Shown here: positions 27,422 through 37,887 of the stretch, in pieces
Layout of the letters: every line of letters begins with the position of its first letter
How positions within the stretch are numbered: the stretch's first letter is position 1
DNA from: Deltaproteobacteria bacterium
GTDB lineage: Bacteria; Desulfobacterota; Desulfovibrionia; Desulfovibrionales; Desulfovibrionaceae
DNA: 64,000 nt
Assembly (NCBI GenBank): GCA_009929215.1
Contig: SAAX01000002.1
Span: forward strand, 1 to 64,000
Direction of reading: 5' to 3'
Program-made: the position numbers and the translations under genes
Notes under the pieces: generated by a model
What the model was told of the DNA's origin: nothing
Database searches by the model: none
What the model saw: the letters and a program-made list of their open reading frames with translations, nothing else

Positions 27422-28969
27422 ATGCAAAGCTCTACCCCCACCCTGGCCCGCCGCTATATTTTCAAGCTTGTGGCCAATATTGCCTCTGTTCCCGTCTACC
27501 TTGCCATGGAGGCCATTCTGCCCCGTGCTCTCGGGCCGCAGATGTACGGCAACTACAGCTTTGCCACCAACCTGTTTCAGCAGCTTTCGGGCTTTCTGGA
27601 CATGGGCACATCCACCTGCTTTTATAATGCCCTTTCGCGCCGACAGACCGAAACAGGCCTTATTGGCTTTTATATGCGCGTTACGGCGGCGGTTTTTGGC
27701 ATTATTTTGCTGGCAGCCGCCCTGTTGCAGCTCCCCCTTGCGGGCGAGCTGCTCATGCCCGATGTGCCCCTGTGGCTGGCCCCGCTGGCGGCCATGTGGG
27801 CCTTTTTGACATGGTGGGGGCGCGTGCTGCGCTCCATGAACGATGCCGTGGGCGCGACTGTATCATCCGAAATGGTGCGCACGGCGGTTTCGCTGTTAAC
27901 GGTGGGCTTGCTTGGCCTCATGTTCTGGGCCGACTGGCTGAATATCCACACCCTTTTTGCCCAGCAATATCTCATGCTTGGAGCCACAGCGCTCGGGTAT
28001 TGGCTGGTGACGCGCACCTATTGGCGGCAGGCGAACATTCCCCTGCATTTTCGCCTTACACCAGAGCAAGCCCGGACCTATGGGCGCGAATTTTTCAACT
28101 ACAGCCACCCGCTGTTTGTTCAGGCGCTGCTCTCGTTCCTGCTGCTCTCGGCGGAGCGCTGGCTGCTGCAATGGTTTGACGGCAGTGTGGAACAGGGATT
28201 TTTTGCCCTTTCGCAAAAGGTGAGCATGGCCTGTTTTCTCTTTGTTTCAGCCATGACCCCCCTTGTGATGCGCGAGCTTTCCATTGCCTGGGGCAATAAC
28301 GACCGTGAGGCCATGGGGCGCCTGCTCACGCGCTTTGCACCGCTCCTGTATGTGGTTGCCGCCTATTTTTCGTGTTTTACGTTGGCAGAGGGTTCGGCCC
28401 TGGTGAATTTTTTTGGCGGTGCGCAGTTTGCCGCAGCCACGCTTTCTGTGCAGATCATGGCGCTCTACCCTCTGCACCAGGCATACGGCCAACTGGCGGG
28501 CTCGGTATTCCATGCCACCGGGCGTACCAAGATTTTGCGCAACATGGCAGCGCTTGAGTGCATTTATGGTTTCAGCACTGCCTGGTTTCTGCTTGCGCCG
28601 CCGGAATATTTTGGCCTTGGCCTCGGCGCGGTGGGCCTTGCCATCAAAACCGTGTGCGTGCAGATCATCACGGTCAACATTTACCTGTGGCTGGCCTCGC
28701 GCTTTATCCCCCTCAACTTCTGGCGCAATGTGGCCCATCAGGTGTGGAGCCTTGCCGTGCTGTTGCTGATGGCCTATGGCTGCCGCGAGGCCACGCTGCA
28801 TCTGGGCCTTGGGGACATTGATTCGCTGCCGCGCTTTTTGGTATCGGGCGTTGTCTACACGGCTGCCATTGGGCTGCTCTGCCTCAGCATGCCTGCGGTG
28901 ATGGGCTTTTCGCGGCAGGAGCTGCGCGAAATCTTCATACGGTTCAGCAAGTCCCGTTCACACGGCTAA
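27422..28969 (+). CDS. Polysaccharide flippase/oligosaccharide translocase (MATE/Wzx-like)
   Basis: 515-aa multi-TM protein, N-terminal ARRYIFKLVANIASVPVYLAMEAILPRALGPQMYGNYSFATNLFQQ. Confidence 0.85.
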   Translation: MQSSTPTLARRYIFKLVANIASVPVYLAMEAILPRALGPQMYGNYSFATNLFQQLSGFLDMGTSTCFYNALSRRQTETGLIGFYMRVTAAVFGIILLAAALLQLPLAGELLMPDVPLWLAPLAAMWAFLTWWGRVLRSMNDAVGATVSSEMVRTAVSLLTVGLLGLMFWADWLNIHTLFAQQYLMLGATALGYWLVTRTYWRQANIPLHFRLTPEQARTYGREFFNYSHPLFVQALLSFLLLSAERWLLQWFDGSVEQGFFALSQKVSMACFLFVSAMTPLVMRELSIAWGNNDREAMGRLLTRFAPLLYVVAAYFSCFTLAEGSALVNFFGGAQFAAATLSVQIMALYPLHQAYGQLAGSVFHATGRTKILRNMAALECIYGFSTAWFLLAPPEYFGLGLGAVGLAIKTVCVQIITVNIYLWLASRFIPLNFWRNVAHQVWSLAVLLLMAYGCREATLHLGLGDIDSLPRFLVSGVVYTAAIGLLCLSMPAVMGFSRQELREIFIRFSKSRSHG

Positions 28970-28985
28970 CCCCCCGTACAAAATG

Positions 28986-29007
28986 AAAAAGGCCGGAATT
29001 TCCGGCC
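28986..29007. terminator. Terminator between convergent flippase and proB genes
   Basis: ggccgga-att-tccggcc, minus strand followed by TTTTTC. Confidence 0.65.
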
Positions 29008-29071
29008 AGTTGGCATACATTTTTTGCAAAGAGCAAGACGAGAACAGCCGGGTTTTCCCGGCCGCTCGTAT

Positions 29072-30310
29072 TTATACCGCCGCGTCGAGCAGCAGGTTGT
29101 CGCGATGGATAACTTCTGGATAATGGGCATCGCCAAGTATGGCGGCAACCTCGTGCCTTTTCAGGCCCATGATTTTTTTAAGGTCTGAGGTGCTGTAGTT
29201 GGAAAGCCCCACGCCAAGGCTTTGGCCTTCGTGCAGCACGCGCACCAGCGCGCCCTGCTGAAAGCTGCCCTCAACGCGAAACACGCCCCCGGGCAGCAGG
29301 CTGCCGCCCTTGTGCAACAGGGCCTTGGCCGCGCCCGCATCCACATGCACGCTGCCCGCCGGGTCTGACTGATAGGCCAGCCAGAACTTTCGGCGCGGGA
29401 TGGCGTGCCGCGCAGGGCAAACCCATGTGCCGCCAGTAAAAGGCTCATGCCCTTGCGGTGCATTGCAAACGCCGCAAGCCGCAAAGGCACGCGTGATGAC
29501 GTGGGGTTCGCGCCCCGGCAAAATCAGTGTTGGCACGCCAATCTGCGCGGCACGGCGGGCCGCCAGCAGCTTGGAATACATGCCGCCCGTACCTACCGAG
29601 GTTTTACCGCCGCACAGCTGACCCAGATCAAGCGCGGCCACATCATCAATATGATCAAGAATGGGCGCTTGCGGATTTTTTTGCGGGTCGGCGGCCAGCA
29701 CGCCTGAAGCGGATGTGAGATTTATGAACAGATCCGCCCCGGTGAGATTGACCAGCAAACTCGCCAGGCAATCATTGTCGCCAAACTTCAGCTCGCTGAT
29801 GGATACCGTGTCGTTTTCGTTCACAATGGGCAGCACGGCCCATTCCAGCAGTTCGGCAAAGGTATTGCGGGCATTGAGAAAACGCTGCCGTGCCCGCAGG
29901 TCGTCGCGGGTAAGCAGCACCTGGGCGGTGGGCATGCGGTGGGCAAGAAAAACCTTGTCCCATGCCTGCATAAGCTGCCCCTGCCCCACGGCTGCCGCAG
30001 CCTGCCGAGCCGCAAGTCCCGTGGTTTCAACCACATGCCCGCGTGAAGAAAGGGCAGCCCTGCCAGCGGCCACAGCCCCGGAAGAAACCAGCACCAGGCG
30101 GCGAGGTTGCGTGCCGCCTTCAACGCCAGCGGTGCTTTCGGGCATCAGGTTGCGCAACTGGGCCAGCTGCGCGGCCAGATTTTCTAGCACAGGTATGCTC
30201 AGGCCGTTGGCATCGGTCAAAACCGCGCTGCCAACCTTAACAACCACAACCCGCGCCTGCGCAAGCACTTTTGCGCGTTCCTGCTGCCAGTCTTCCTTGG
30301 GGGCTGCCAT
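29072..30310 (-). CDS. proB: Glutamate 5-kinase with C-terminal PUA domain
   Basis: VVVVKVGSAVLTD, LVSSGAVAAGR, NENDTVSISELKFGDND, GTGGMYSKL. Confidence 0.94.
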   Translation of the reverse strand: MAAPKEDWQQERAKVLAQARVVVVKVGSAVLTDANGLSIPVLENLAAQLAQLRNLMPESTAGVEGGTQPRRLVLVSSGAVAAGRAALSSRGHVVETTGLAARQAAAAVGQGQLMQAWDKVFLAHRMPTAQVLLTRDDLRARQRFLNARNTFAELLEWAVLPIVNENDTVSISELKFGDNDCLASLLVNLTGADLFINLTSASGVLAADPQKNPQAPILDHIDDVAALDLGQLCGGKTSVGTGGMYSKLLAARRAAQIGVPTLILPGREPHVITRAFAACGVCNAPQGHEPFTGGTWVCPARHAIPRRKFWLAYQSDPAGSVHVDAGAAKALLHKGGSLLPGGVFRVEGSFQQGALVRVLHEGQSLGVGLSNYSTSDLKKIMGLKRHEVAAILGDAHYPEVIHRDNLLLDAAV

Positions 30311-30327
30311 AAATGCTCCACAGACCG

Positions 30328-31428
30328 CTATTCGCGGGTATAGATCACTTCGATTTCGGGGAATTCTTCGTCATCGTCCCCATCAAGTTCTGCAAAATGC
30401 AGAATGGGCGCGTGGCTGGCGGTGGCATCGCGCATGCGCCACAGCTCTTCTACAATGGGCTCGATGTTGATGCCGTCGCGCGCAGAAATAAAGAAGATGT
30501 CGCGGCCATCGGCCTTGGCGCGGGCCTTGAGCTCTTCCAGCCGCTCGGGCGTGATAAGGTCGATCTTGTTGACCACCTCAATCTGCTGGCGCTCACCCAG
30601 TTCTTCGTCAAAGCGACGCAGTTCCTCGTTGATGAGGTTAAAGCCTGCCCAGGGGTCGTCCTCACCCACGTCTTCTACGCTCAAAATATGCACCAGAAAG
30701 CGCGTGCGCTCTACATGCTTGAGAAAACGCAGACCAAGGCCCTGGCCTTCGTGCGCACCTTCGATGAGGCCGGGGATATCGGCAATGACCATGCGGCGGT
30801 CGGGATCAACCTCGTCGATCATAACACCGAGGTTGGGCGTAAGCGTGGTAAAGGGGTAGGCCGCAATCTTGGGCCGCGCCGCCGAAACCTGGGTGATGAA
30901 CGTAGACTTGCCCGCATTGGGCAGGCCCAGCAGACCGGCATCGGCCAAAATTTTCAGCTCAAGACGCAGGTTTTTTTCCTCACCCGGTTCACCGGGCTGG
31001 CAAAAACGGGGGGCGCGCATGGTCGAAGACTTGAAATGCTCGTTGCCCTTGCCGCCACGGCCACCACGGGCCACCAGCACTTCCGCATTGGGGTCGCTAA
31101 GGTCGGCCAGCAGTTCCTCGCCGTCGGGGCCTTCGACAAAAACCAGCGTGCCCACCGGCAGGTGCAGCACCATGTTTTCACCCTTTTTGCCATCGCACTG
31201 GCTGCCCTCACCGGGGCTGCCATTGCGTGCCTCGTACAGACGCTTGAGGCGAAAGTCGTAGAGCGACAGCAAACGACCGTCGGCCTTCAAAAGAACCGAG
31301 CCGCCATCGCCGCCGTTACCGCCGTCTGGCCCGCCGCGCGGCACGAACTTTTCGCGCCGGAACGAAAGGCAACCATGCCCGCCCTTACCGGCGCGCACCT
31401 GAATTCTTGCTTCATCTACAAAACGCAT
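30328..31428 (-). CDS. obgE: Obg/CgtA GTPase
   Basis: MRFVDEARIQVRAGKGGHGCLSFRREKFVPRGGPDGGNGGDGGSV; GLPNAGKST; NKIDL. Confidence 0.97.
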   Translation of the reverse strand: MRFVDEARIQVRAGKGGHGCLSFRREKFVPRGGPDGGNGGDGGSVLLKADGRLLSLYDFRLKRLYEARNGSPGEGSQCDGKKGENMVLHLPVGTLVFVEGPDGEELLADLSDPNAEVLVARGGRGGKGNEHFKSSTMRAPRFCQPGEPGEEKNLRLELKILADAGLLGLPNAGKSTFITQVSAARPKIAAYPFTTLTPNLGVMIDEVDPDRRMVIADIPGLIEGAHEGQGLGLRFLKHVERTRFLVHILSVEDVGEDDPWAGFNLINEELRRFDEELGERQQIEVVNKIDLITPERLEELKARAKADGRDIFFISARDGINIEPIVEELWRMRDATASHAPILHFAELDGDDDEEFPEIEVIYTRE

Positions 31429-31681
31429 GGGGTATCCTTGCGGTCAGTCCGCGCGGGGCACCAGCTGTACTGGAGCACCGATATGTATATGGGGCTGCCG
31501 TTCCAAACGTGCCGCAAGCATGGCGGCACTGCAAGCCAGCCCTTTGAGACAGGCCTTGCCTGCCACATGCTGGCTGTTTTTTGGCGGTGGCACTAGCGGC
31601 CACGCATACCCCAGCACAAACACCGAAAGGGAAGAAGCCTCGCGGCCCCTTCCCTCATCGGCAAATTCCACGCGGCCGCGC

Positions 31682-31951
31682 TTAGTCGGCGGCCGCTTCC
31701 ACATGCACGCGCGTGTGAACGCGGCGCTTGCGGATATACTTCTCAAAGCGCACAACGCCGGTCACTTTGGCGAACAGGGTAAAATCCCTGCCCATGCCCA
31801 CGTTTACACCGGGGTAAACGGTAGTGCCGAGCTGACGCACCAGAATATTGCCAGCCAGAACTTTCTGACCGCCAAAACGCTTTACGCCGCGGCGTTGGCC
31901 TTCACTGTCGCGGCCGTTGCGCGAAGAGCCGCCTGCTTTCTTATGTGCCAT
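31682..31951 (-). CDS. rpmA: 50S ribosomal protein L27
   Basis: [40 protein letters not shown]. Confidence 0.98.
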   Translation of the reverse strand: MAHKKAGGSSRNGRDSEGQRRGVKRFGGQKVLAGNILVRQLGTTVYPGVNVGMGRDFTLFAKVTGVVRFEKYIRKRRVHTRVHVEAAAD

Positions 31952-32087
31952 GGTAGCCTCCCTGGGGCGCCGACCCTTTGGACCGGCGGGGCAGAATATA
32001 AATATAGCTCAACGTACCCTGCACAAGTGCAGAGCAGCAATGACAGGCCATGCCCACGGCCCGCCCGAACCTCGGATAAACCGGGCT

Positions 32088-32396
32088 CTAGACGTTGATA
32101 CTCTTAACGCGAATGGTGGTGTAATCCTGGCGATGACCGCGCATTTTGCGCGAGTCGTTACGGCGCCAGCGCTTGAACACCTTGATCTTGGGTCCGCGCC
32201 CGTGATCCACCACTTCCGCTGTGACAGCGGCCCCGGCAAGATAGGGAGCGCCGACTTTGCATTCTGCGCCGCCGACCATCAGCACCTTGTCCAGAGAAAT
32301 TTCGCTTCCGGTCTGAACCGCAAGCTTTTCCACAACTACTTTGGAACCTTCTTCGACGCGGTACTGTTTTCCGCCGGTCTCGATAATCGCGTACAT
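32088..32396 (-). CDS. rplU: 50S ribosomal protein L21
   Basis: MYAIIETGGKQYRVEEGSKVVVEKL…RWRRNDSRKMRGHRQDYTTIRV. Confidence 0.98.
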   Translation of the reverse strand: MYAIIETGGKQYRVEEGSKVVVEKLAVQTGSEISLDKVLMVGGAECKVGAPYLAGAAVTAEVVDHGRGPKIKVFKRWRRNDSRKMRGHRQDYTTIRVKSINV

Positions 32397-32607
32397 ATCA
32401 ACCTCCAAAAAGAGAAAGGCATATTTGCCCCACAGGCCGACAAATGTCAAGCGCGTTTTGCAGAATATTTTGCAAAACTCGCCAAACAGTCCGCGACTTG
32501 CGCGAAGGGCGAGAATACACAACTCCACAGCTCGCAGCAATCACTTTTTGCGGGCAGCGTTTCGTGCCCTTGCACGGTGGCCTGCCTGCTGCTATCTGTT
32601 GATCGCC

Positions 32608-34401
32608 ATGAATACCGCCACCTCTCTTATTACTGTTGATATCACCGCGCTCTCGCACGACGGGCGCGGCATTGCGCGCCTTGCCCCCGCCGAGGGCCAA
32701 GGCCGGGGCGCTGTGGTTTTTGTGGCGCATGCGCTGCCGGGCCAACGCGTTGTGGCCCGCATTACGCGGCGCAAGGCATCCTTTATGGAAGCCGAAAAGC
32801 ACGAGCTGCTGCGCGATGCCTCCGACGCCGCGCCGCCCATTTGCCCACACCACGCCGAATGCGGCGGCTGCCCGCTGCAAACCATGCCTTACGAACAACA
32901 GCTTTTCTGGAAACGCAGCATAGCGCTCGATTCCCTGAGTCGTATCGGCGGCCTTGAGCGCGCAAGTCTTGAAACCCTGCTGGGGGCGGTTGCGCCCTCG
33001 CCTGCTTGCACGCGCTTTCGCAATAAAATGGAATTTGCCTTTGGGCCAGACACAGGAACAGACGCAGGAACAGACGCAGGATCACACTCGACACTAGGCG
33101 CGACAACAGACGCAACACAGGGCGGCGAGCTTCGACTTGGCCTACGCAAGCGCAACGGGCGCGATGTGGTGGCTGTGCCCGGCTGCACACTTATGCCCCC
33201 AGAAGCCCTGCGCATGGTGAGCATGGTTGGCGAACTGGCTGCCAAAACCAGCCTTGCGGCCTTTATTCCGCCCGCTGCACGGCCCGATTCTCGGCCAGAT
33301 TTTCGGCCAGACTCTCTGCAAACGCCACAACATGGCCGCCCCGCAGCCGACCCGCGCGCACAGCAGGGGCGTGACCGCCGCCACGGTCAAACCCGCCGCA
33401 CCCCCAATCATTATTATACACCAAAGCCTGAAGCAGCCGATTTTGGCTTTTGGCGCTTTTTTGTATTGCGGCGGGGGCTTGCCGCCGATCTGCGCACGCC
33501 ACGCTGGTGGGCGCTGTGCATCACAAGCCCCGGCGACGCACAGCAGCGGGCAACAGTGCGCGCCCTTGGGCGCGAGGTGCTGGCGGCGTTTCCGCAGCTT
33601 GCGGCCTTTATCCATGAGGAGCGCGCCACCGCAGACGCCTATGCTTTTGGCGAAAAGCGCGTGCAGACGCTGGACGCCACCGGCAATGAGAATCCTGCCG
33701 CAGCACGCCTTTTCTTGCCCCTCGACGGCAAATTTTTTGCTCTGGATGCCGCCTCGTTCTTTCAGGTTAACACCGCTGCCGCGCAGGTGCTGGCCCGCAC
33801 AGCCCGCAACATGCTGGCACCAGCAAAACATGCCAAATCTGACGAGGCCCCGCATCGGGGTTTGCTTGACCTTTATTGCGGCGTGGGCGCTCCCGGCCTG
33901 TTGCTGGCGGCTGATTACACCACCCTGCTTGGCCTGGAACAGGACAGCAAGGCCGTAAAGCTGGCAAAAATCAACGCCGCCAGCCACTGTCATGGGCACT
34001 GCCTGTATGAAGCGGGCGATGCTGCCCTGCGGCTTGAGCGGCTTGCTGCCTGCGACGCGCAAGAAATGTGGGCCACAATCGACGCTGCGAGCCATAGGCC
34101 GCACGGCGATCATACGCCAGAATCTCACGACGCTGACCTCGACGCCCGCAGGGGCAAAATCCATCCCACAATCACCGACGCACTGGTTGACCCGCCACGG
34201 GCGGGGCTTTCGCCGCGTGCGCTGGATGCCCTGCTGCGCATAGCGCCAGAACGCATCCTTTATATATCGTGCAATCCCGCCACCCTGGCGCGCGATGCCG
34301 CGCAGATATCCAAACATTACAGGCTTGAAGCTCTGCAAGCTGTCGACCTGTTTCCGCATACGCCCCACCTTGAGTGCGTGAGCCTCTGGTGCAAGGGGTA
34401 A
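32608..34401 (+). CDS. RlmD/RumA-family 23S rRNA (uracil-5-)-methyltransferase with low-complexity insertions
   Basis: TRAM-like N-terminus; CPHHAECGGCPLQ; LLDLYCGVGAPGLLLA; LVDPPRAGLSPRALDALL; LYISCNPATLARD. Confidence 0.88.
   Translation: MNTATSLITVDITALSHDGRGIARLAPAEGQGRGAVVFVAHALPGQRVVARITRRKASFMEAEKHELLRDASDAAPPICPHHAECGGCPLQTMPYEQQLFWKRSIALDSLSRIGGLERASLETLLGAVAPSPACTRFRNKMEFAFGPDTGTDAGTDAGSHSTLGATTDATQGGELRLGLRKRNGRDVVAVPGCTLMPPEALRMVSMVGELAAKTSLAAFIPPAARPDSRPDFRPDSLQTPQHGRPAADPRAQQGRDRRHGQTRRTPNHYYTPKPEAADFGFWRFFVLRRGLAADLRTPRWWALCITSPGDAQQRATVRALGREVLAAFPQLAAFIHEERATADAYAFGEKRVQTLDATGNENPAAARLFLPLDGKFFALDAASFFQVNTAAAQVLARTARNMLAPAKHAKSDEAPHRGLLDLYCGVGAPGLLLAADYTTLLGLEQDSKAVKLAKINAASHCHGHCLYEAGDAALRLERLAACDAQEMWATIDAASHRPHGDHTPESHDADLDARRGKIHPTITDALVDPPRAGLSPRALDALLRIAPERILYISCNPATLARDAAQISKHYRLEALQAVDLFPHTPHLECVSLWCKG
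33054..33087 (+). repeat. 12-bp imperfect tandem repeat (aggaacagacgc) in the coding sequence
   Basis: aggaacagacgc aggaacagacgc aggatcacac. Confidence 0.75.
33280..33315 (+). repeat. Three 12-bp imperfect tandem repeats (cggccMgatTYt) in the coding sequence
   Basis: cggcccgattct cggccagatttt cggccagactct. Confidence 0.8.
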
Positions 34402-34522
34402 GCTGCTTTTTTCGGGGCTTGCACACATTTTTTGAAGCCCGATTTTTGGTATCAACAGCTGCTTTTCCGGCCATTCTCGGCACAAGGAATGCAGCGTAAT
34501 CACAAGTTTCCGCCCAAAGTCA

Positions 34523-34549
34523 TTGACGCGTCAGGTCGCCTGTGATAAT
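34523..34549 (+). promoter_or_regulatory. Putative promoter of the F0 operon
   Basis: TTGACG-N15-GATAAT with extended -10 (TGtGATAAT). Confidence 0.4.
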
Positions 34550-34611
34550 TTGAACAGCGTTAAGGGGACCATGACGCTACAGGTTCCGAGAGCCAAGCGC
34601 GCGGAGGCCTT

Positions 34612-34965
34612 ATGTCGTTCAAGGATTTTCTTAAGCAGCAGCAAACCGGCATGGAAGCCATGGCCAATACAGGGGTCATTGGCCTGCATCTGGTGAGCGG
34701 CCCCGCAGTCGGTTTTGCCATTGGCTATGGAATAGACCACTGGTTTGCAACCGGCCCCTGGGGCAAGCTGGTTTTTCTGTTCATCGGCATTGCGGCAGGT
34801 TTTTTGAACGTGTACCGCGATACCCAGGCCCTGTTGCGCAAAATGGCAGCACAGGACGCCCGCCGAAAAGGCCTTGTGCCAGAACAGCAGAACGAAACGC
34901 CCCCAACAGGGCAAGGCAAGAAAAGCAGCCGTGCGCAGACTGAAACAGATGATACACAGCCTTGA
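34612..34965 (+). CDS. AtpI/AtpZ-like F0F1 accessory protein
   Basis: GPAVGFAIGYGIDHWFATGPWGKLVFLFIGIAAGFLNVYRD; precedes atpB and atpE. Confidence 0.8.
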   Translation: MSFKDFLKQQQTGMEAMANTGVIGLHLVSGPAVGFAIGYGIDHWFATGPWGKLVFLFIGIAAGFLNVYRDTQALLRKMAAQDARRKGLVPEQQNETPPTGQGKKSSRAQTETDDTQP

Positions 34966-35371
34966 CGCCTGGCTTTGGCGGCGCGGTATAGACCACCCGG
35001 CTATACGCGTGCTGTTGCGCAACGAAATTTTGCTCGCCGCATTTGGCCTTTTGGTCGGCGGGCTGGCCTTTACGGCCACACCCTGGTTTTTCTGGTTTGG
35101 AGTGGGCCTGACCATCATGGCCTGGACTTTTTGGGGACTGGCGCGCTTTTTTCTGCGCAAGGGGCTGGGCGATTACAGCACGGCTTTTTTGCGAATAGTT
35201 TTGGTGCGCTGGGTAGGCAGGCTTGTATTGGTTGGTGCGGTTCTTTATGTATCGCTGATCATCTACAAAGCTCCTGTTTTTGCCCTAGTAGGCGGCATGG
35301 TCGCCGCCGGAGCGTGTGCTCTGGCAAGTTATGCACTGGCAGCGCGAAGCCCGCGACGCAGTGCAGAATAA
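34949..35371 (+). CDS. ATP synthase subunit I-like membrane protein
   Basis: Four predicted TM segments, overlaps the previous gene, upstream of atpB. Confidence 0.65.
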   Translation: MIHSLDAWLWRRGIDHPAIRVLLRNEILLAAFGLLVGGLAFTATPWFFWFGVGLTIMAWTFWGLARFFLRKGLGDYSTAFLRIVLVRWVGRLVLVGAVLYVSLIIYKAPVFALVGGMVAAGACALASYALAARSPRRSAE

Positions 35372-35488
35372 GGCAAAGCTGCCACACTGGCAGGGCTAAG
35401 GCCCAAGCCACAAATTTTGGGGAATGGCCCGCACGGGTCCAACACTAACTGCCGCGCTCAGGCGCGTACTCACCAGGAGGCATGGCTC

Positions 35489-36193
35489 ATGGCAGGTGGT
35501 TTACCGCATCCGGTATTGCTCTCCACATTTATGGGCATGGACGAGATCGCCATCGGTGGAACGATGGTGGAATTCAAACATGTGTTCTACTCCTGGGTCT
35601 GTATGGCCATTTTGTTCACCGTGGCGTTGATTATGCGCCGTCGGCTGACCATGGTTCCCGGAGGCCTGCAAAACTTTTTCGAAGCCTTGGTGGATACCAT
35701 CGAGAACTTCATCCTAGCCACCATGGGCGATCACGGGCGCAAGTTCGTTGGCCTTCTGGCTGGCATGTTCATTTACATTTTTGGCATGAACCTGATGGGT
35801 CTTGTGCCCGGCTTTGACGCCCCCACGGCCAACCTTAACACCACCGTATGCATGGCTGTATTCGTGCTGGTATTCTACAACGCTGTGGGCCTCATCCGCT
35901 GGAAGGCGCACTACATCCACCACTTCACCGGCCCTTCCAAGGTGCTTATTCCGCTCATGTTTCCGCTTGAAGTGGTATCGCACCTGTCGCGCCCGGTTTC
36001 TCTTTCACTCCGTCTTTTCGGTAACATCCGTGGTGAAGAAATCGTTATGGTGCTGTTCTTCGTGATGGCTCCCATACTCGGCACCCTGCCCATCTACGCC
36101 CTCTTCCTGTTGGGCAAGACCATGCAGGCGTTCGTGTTCTTCATGCTGACCATGTTCTACATCAAGGGCGCGCTTGAAGCTCCCGAGCATTAG
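35489..36193 (+). CDS. atpB: ATP synthase F0 subunit a
   Basis: [21 protein letters not shown] and multi-TM; RBS aggagg. Confidence 0.96.
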   Translation: MAGGLPHPVLLSTFMGMDEIAIGGTMVEFKHVFYSWVCMAILFTVALIMRRRLTMVPGGLQNFFEALVDTIENFILATMGDHGRKFVGLLAGMFIYIFGMNLMGLVPGFDAPTANLNTTVCMAVFVLVFYNAVGLIRWKAHYIHHFTGPSKVLIPLMFPLEVVSHLSRPVSLSLRLFGNIRGEEIVMVLFFVMAPILGTLPIYALFLLGKTMQAFVFFMLTMFYIKGALEAPEH

Positions 36194-36266
36194 GCCAATG
36201 GCCCAAGGCTGCCTGCGGCCTGCCGCCTGAAAACGGCAAATTGCGGGACGTTTACACGACACATAG

Positions 36267-36641
<375 letters not shown>

Positions 36642-36661
36642 ATTAGAATCGCTTTATTTGC

Positions 36662-36692
36662 AAAAAGGGCGGCCCTACGGTCGCCCTTTTTG
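36662..36692 (+). terminator. Rho-independent terminator after atpE
   Basis: caaaaagggcggccctacggtcgccctttttg stem with T tract. Confidence 0.8.
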
Positions 36693-37136
36693 TTGTTTCC
36701 TGGCCCGCATGAAGGCCCCACAAATTCTAATCGTTGTAATATTTGCCGCCCAGATTAGGCAAACATACAATCAAGGAAGACACAAATCTGGGGTACAGCC
36801 CTGACCCCGCAAGTTGTAGTTGCCTCGCCCATTCGACGGAACCAAGTTGTTCACACGCACTTGTCAACGGCTACAAGTAATCAATTCACTTAACCTTTGT
36901 ACCCAACTATGGTAGTAATTATCTACCACGAAACAATATTTTCGTAACCTCCCAAAATAACTACAACTGTAAATATAATTGCCTGTCAGATACCTAGAAA
37001 GTGGTGAAAAAAATTTTATCAAGAAAAAGTCGCTATAAGCTACATAAACCAAGCAGATGCAGAATAATTCGGTTTGTACATATGTTGCCGGAATATCAGC
37101 TATTTACTAATTATATCGGCATGTTAATCGGACAAA

Positions 37137-37153
37137 TTGTCATGAATTCACAA
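37137..37153. promoter_or_regulatory. Imperfect palindrome resembling a Rex operator upstream of rex
   Basis: TTGTCATGAATTCACAA; TTGT/ACAA ends, spacer one base shorter than the usual ROP site. Confidence 0.3.
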
Positions 37154-37241
37154 GGCTTGCGCCCAACGGCATTTCTGCTATAAAATCAATTTCACAAAGC
37201 TTGTAGCAACATGACACGCTGCGCATCCTAGAAGGTATACC

Positions 37242-37883
37242 ATGGTAAACCCACCCAAGAGCAAACACATCCCCAGAGCCACAATCCAGCGCCTTGCAAC
37301 CTATGTGCAGGTGCTTGAAAATTTTTCACGCGACAATGTCGAGGTCATTTCCTCAAATCCCCTTGCTGAAGCCTGCGGCGTCAACGGATCGCAGGTTCGT
37401 AAAGACCTGGCCTACTTTGGCGAATTTGGCATTCGTGGCGTTGGCTATCATGTAAAGTCGCTCATTGCCGCCATCACTTCTTCACTTGGCGTTGACCGTG
37501 AATGGCGCATGGCCCTCATTGGCGTGGGCAACCTCGGCAAGGCTATTCTGAATCATGGCGAATTTCGTTCGCGCGGATTCAATATTGTGGGCATCTTTGA
37601 CTGCGACCCCTTCAAGATTGGCGAGATTGTTCACGGACTTGAAGTGCACTGCACCCGCGACCTCAAGGACATGGTGACCGACCTGAATATTGAAATCGGC
37701 ATCATCACCACGCCGCCGGAACGGGCACAGCGGGCTGCGCAGCACCTGATGGATGCGGGCATCACCTCCATCCTCAATTTTGCCCCCTCGCGTATCAAGG
37801 TTCCCGACAGAATCAATGTGGAATACGTTGACTTTTTCCACCACCTGTACGCACTGGCATTCAACCACCCGCAAACCCGCTAA
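37242..37883 (+). CDS. rex: Redox-sensing transcriptional repressor Rex
   Basis: IPRATIQRLATYVQVLENF…SQVRKDLAYFGEFGIRGVGY…LIGVGNLGKAIL…NFAPSRI. Confidence 0.96.
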   Translation: MVNPPKSKHIPRATIQRLATYVQVLENFSRDNVEVISSNPLAEACGVNGSQVRKDLAYFGEFGIRGVGYHVKSLIAAITSSLGVDREWRMALIGVGNLGKAILNHGEFRSRGFNIVGIFDCDPFKIGEIVHGLEVHCTRDLKDMVTDLNIEIGIITTPPERAQRAAQHLMDAGITSILNFAPSRIKVPDRINVEYVDFFHHLYALAFNHPQTR

Positions 37884-37887
37884 GCCA

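Noticed and set aside
31444-31755. Small minus-strand ORF between rpmA and obgE (VEFADEGRGREASSLSVFVLGYAWPLVPPP…)
   Set aside because: Fills the gap and ends just before the obgE RBS, but no convincing RBS, and the codon third positions seemed less GC-biased than in neighbouring genes by eye; could be untranslated spacer. Ribosome profiling would decide.
36864-37183. Short ORFs (60-62 aa) in the AT-rich block before rex
   Set aside because: Low complexity, no RBS or family resemblance; likely chance ORFs in AT-rich DNA.
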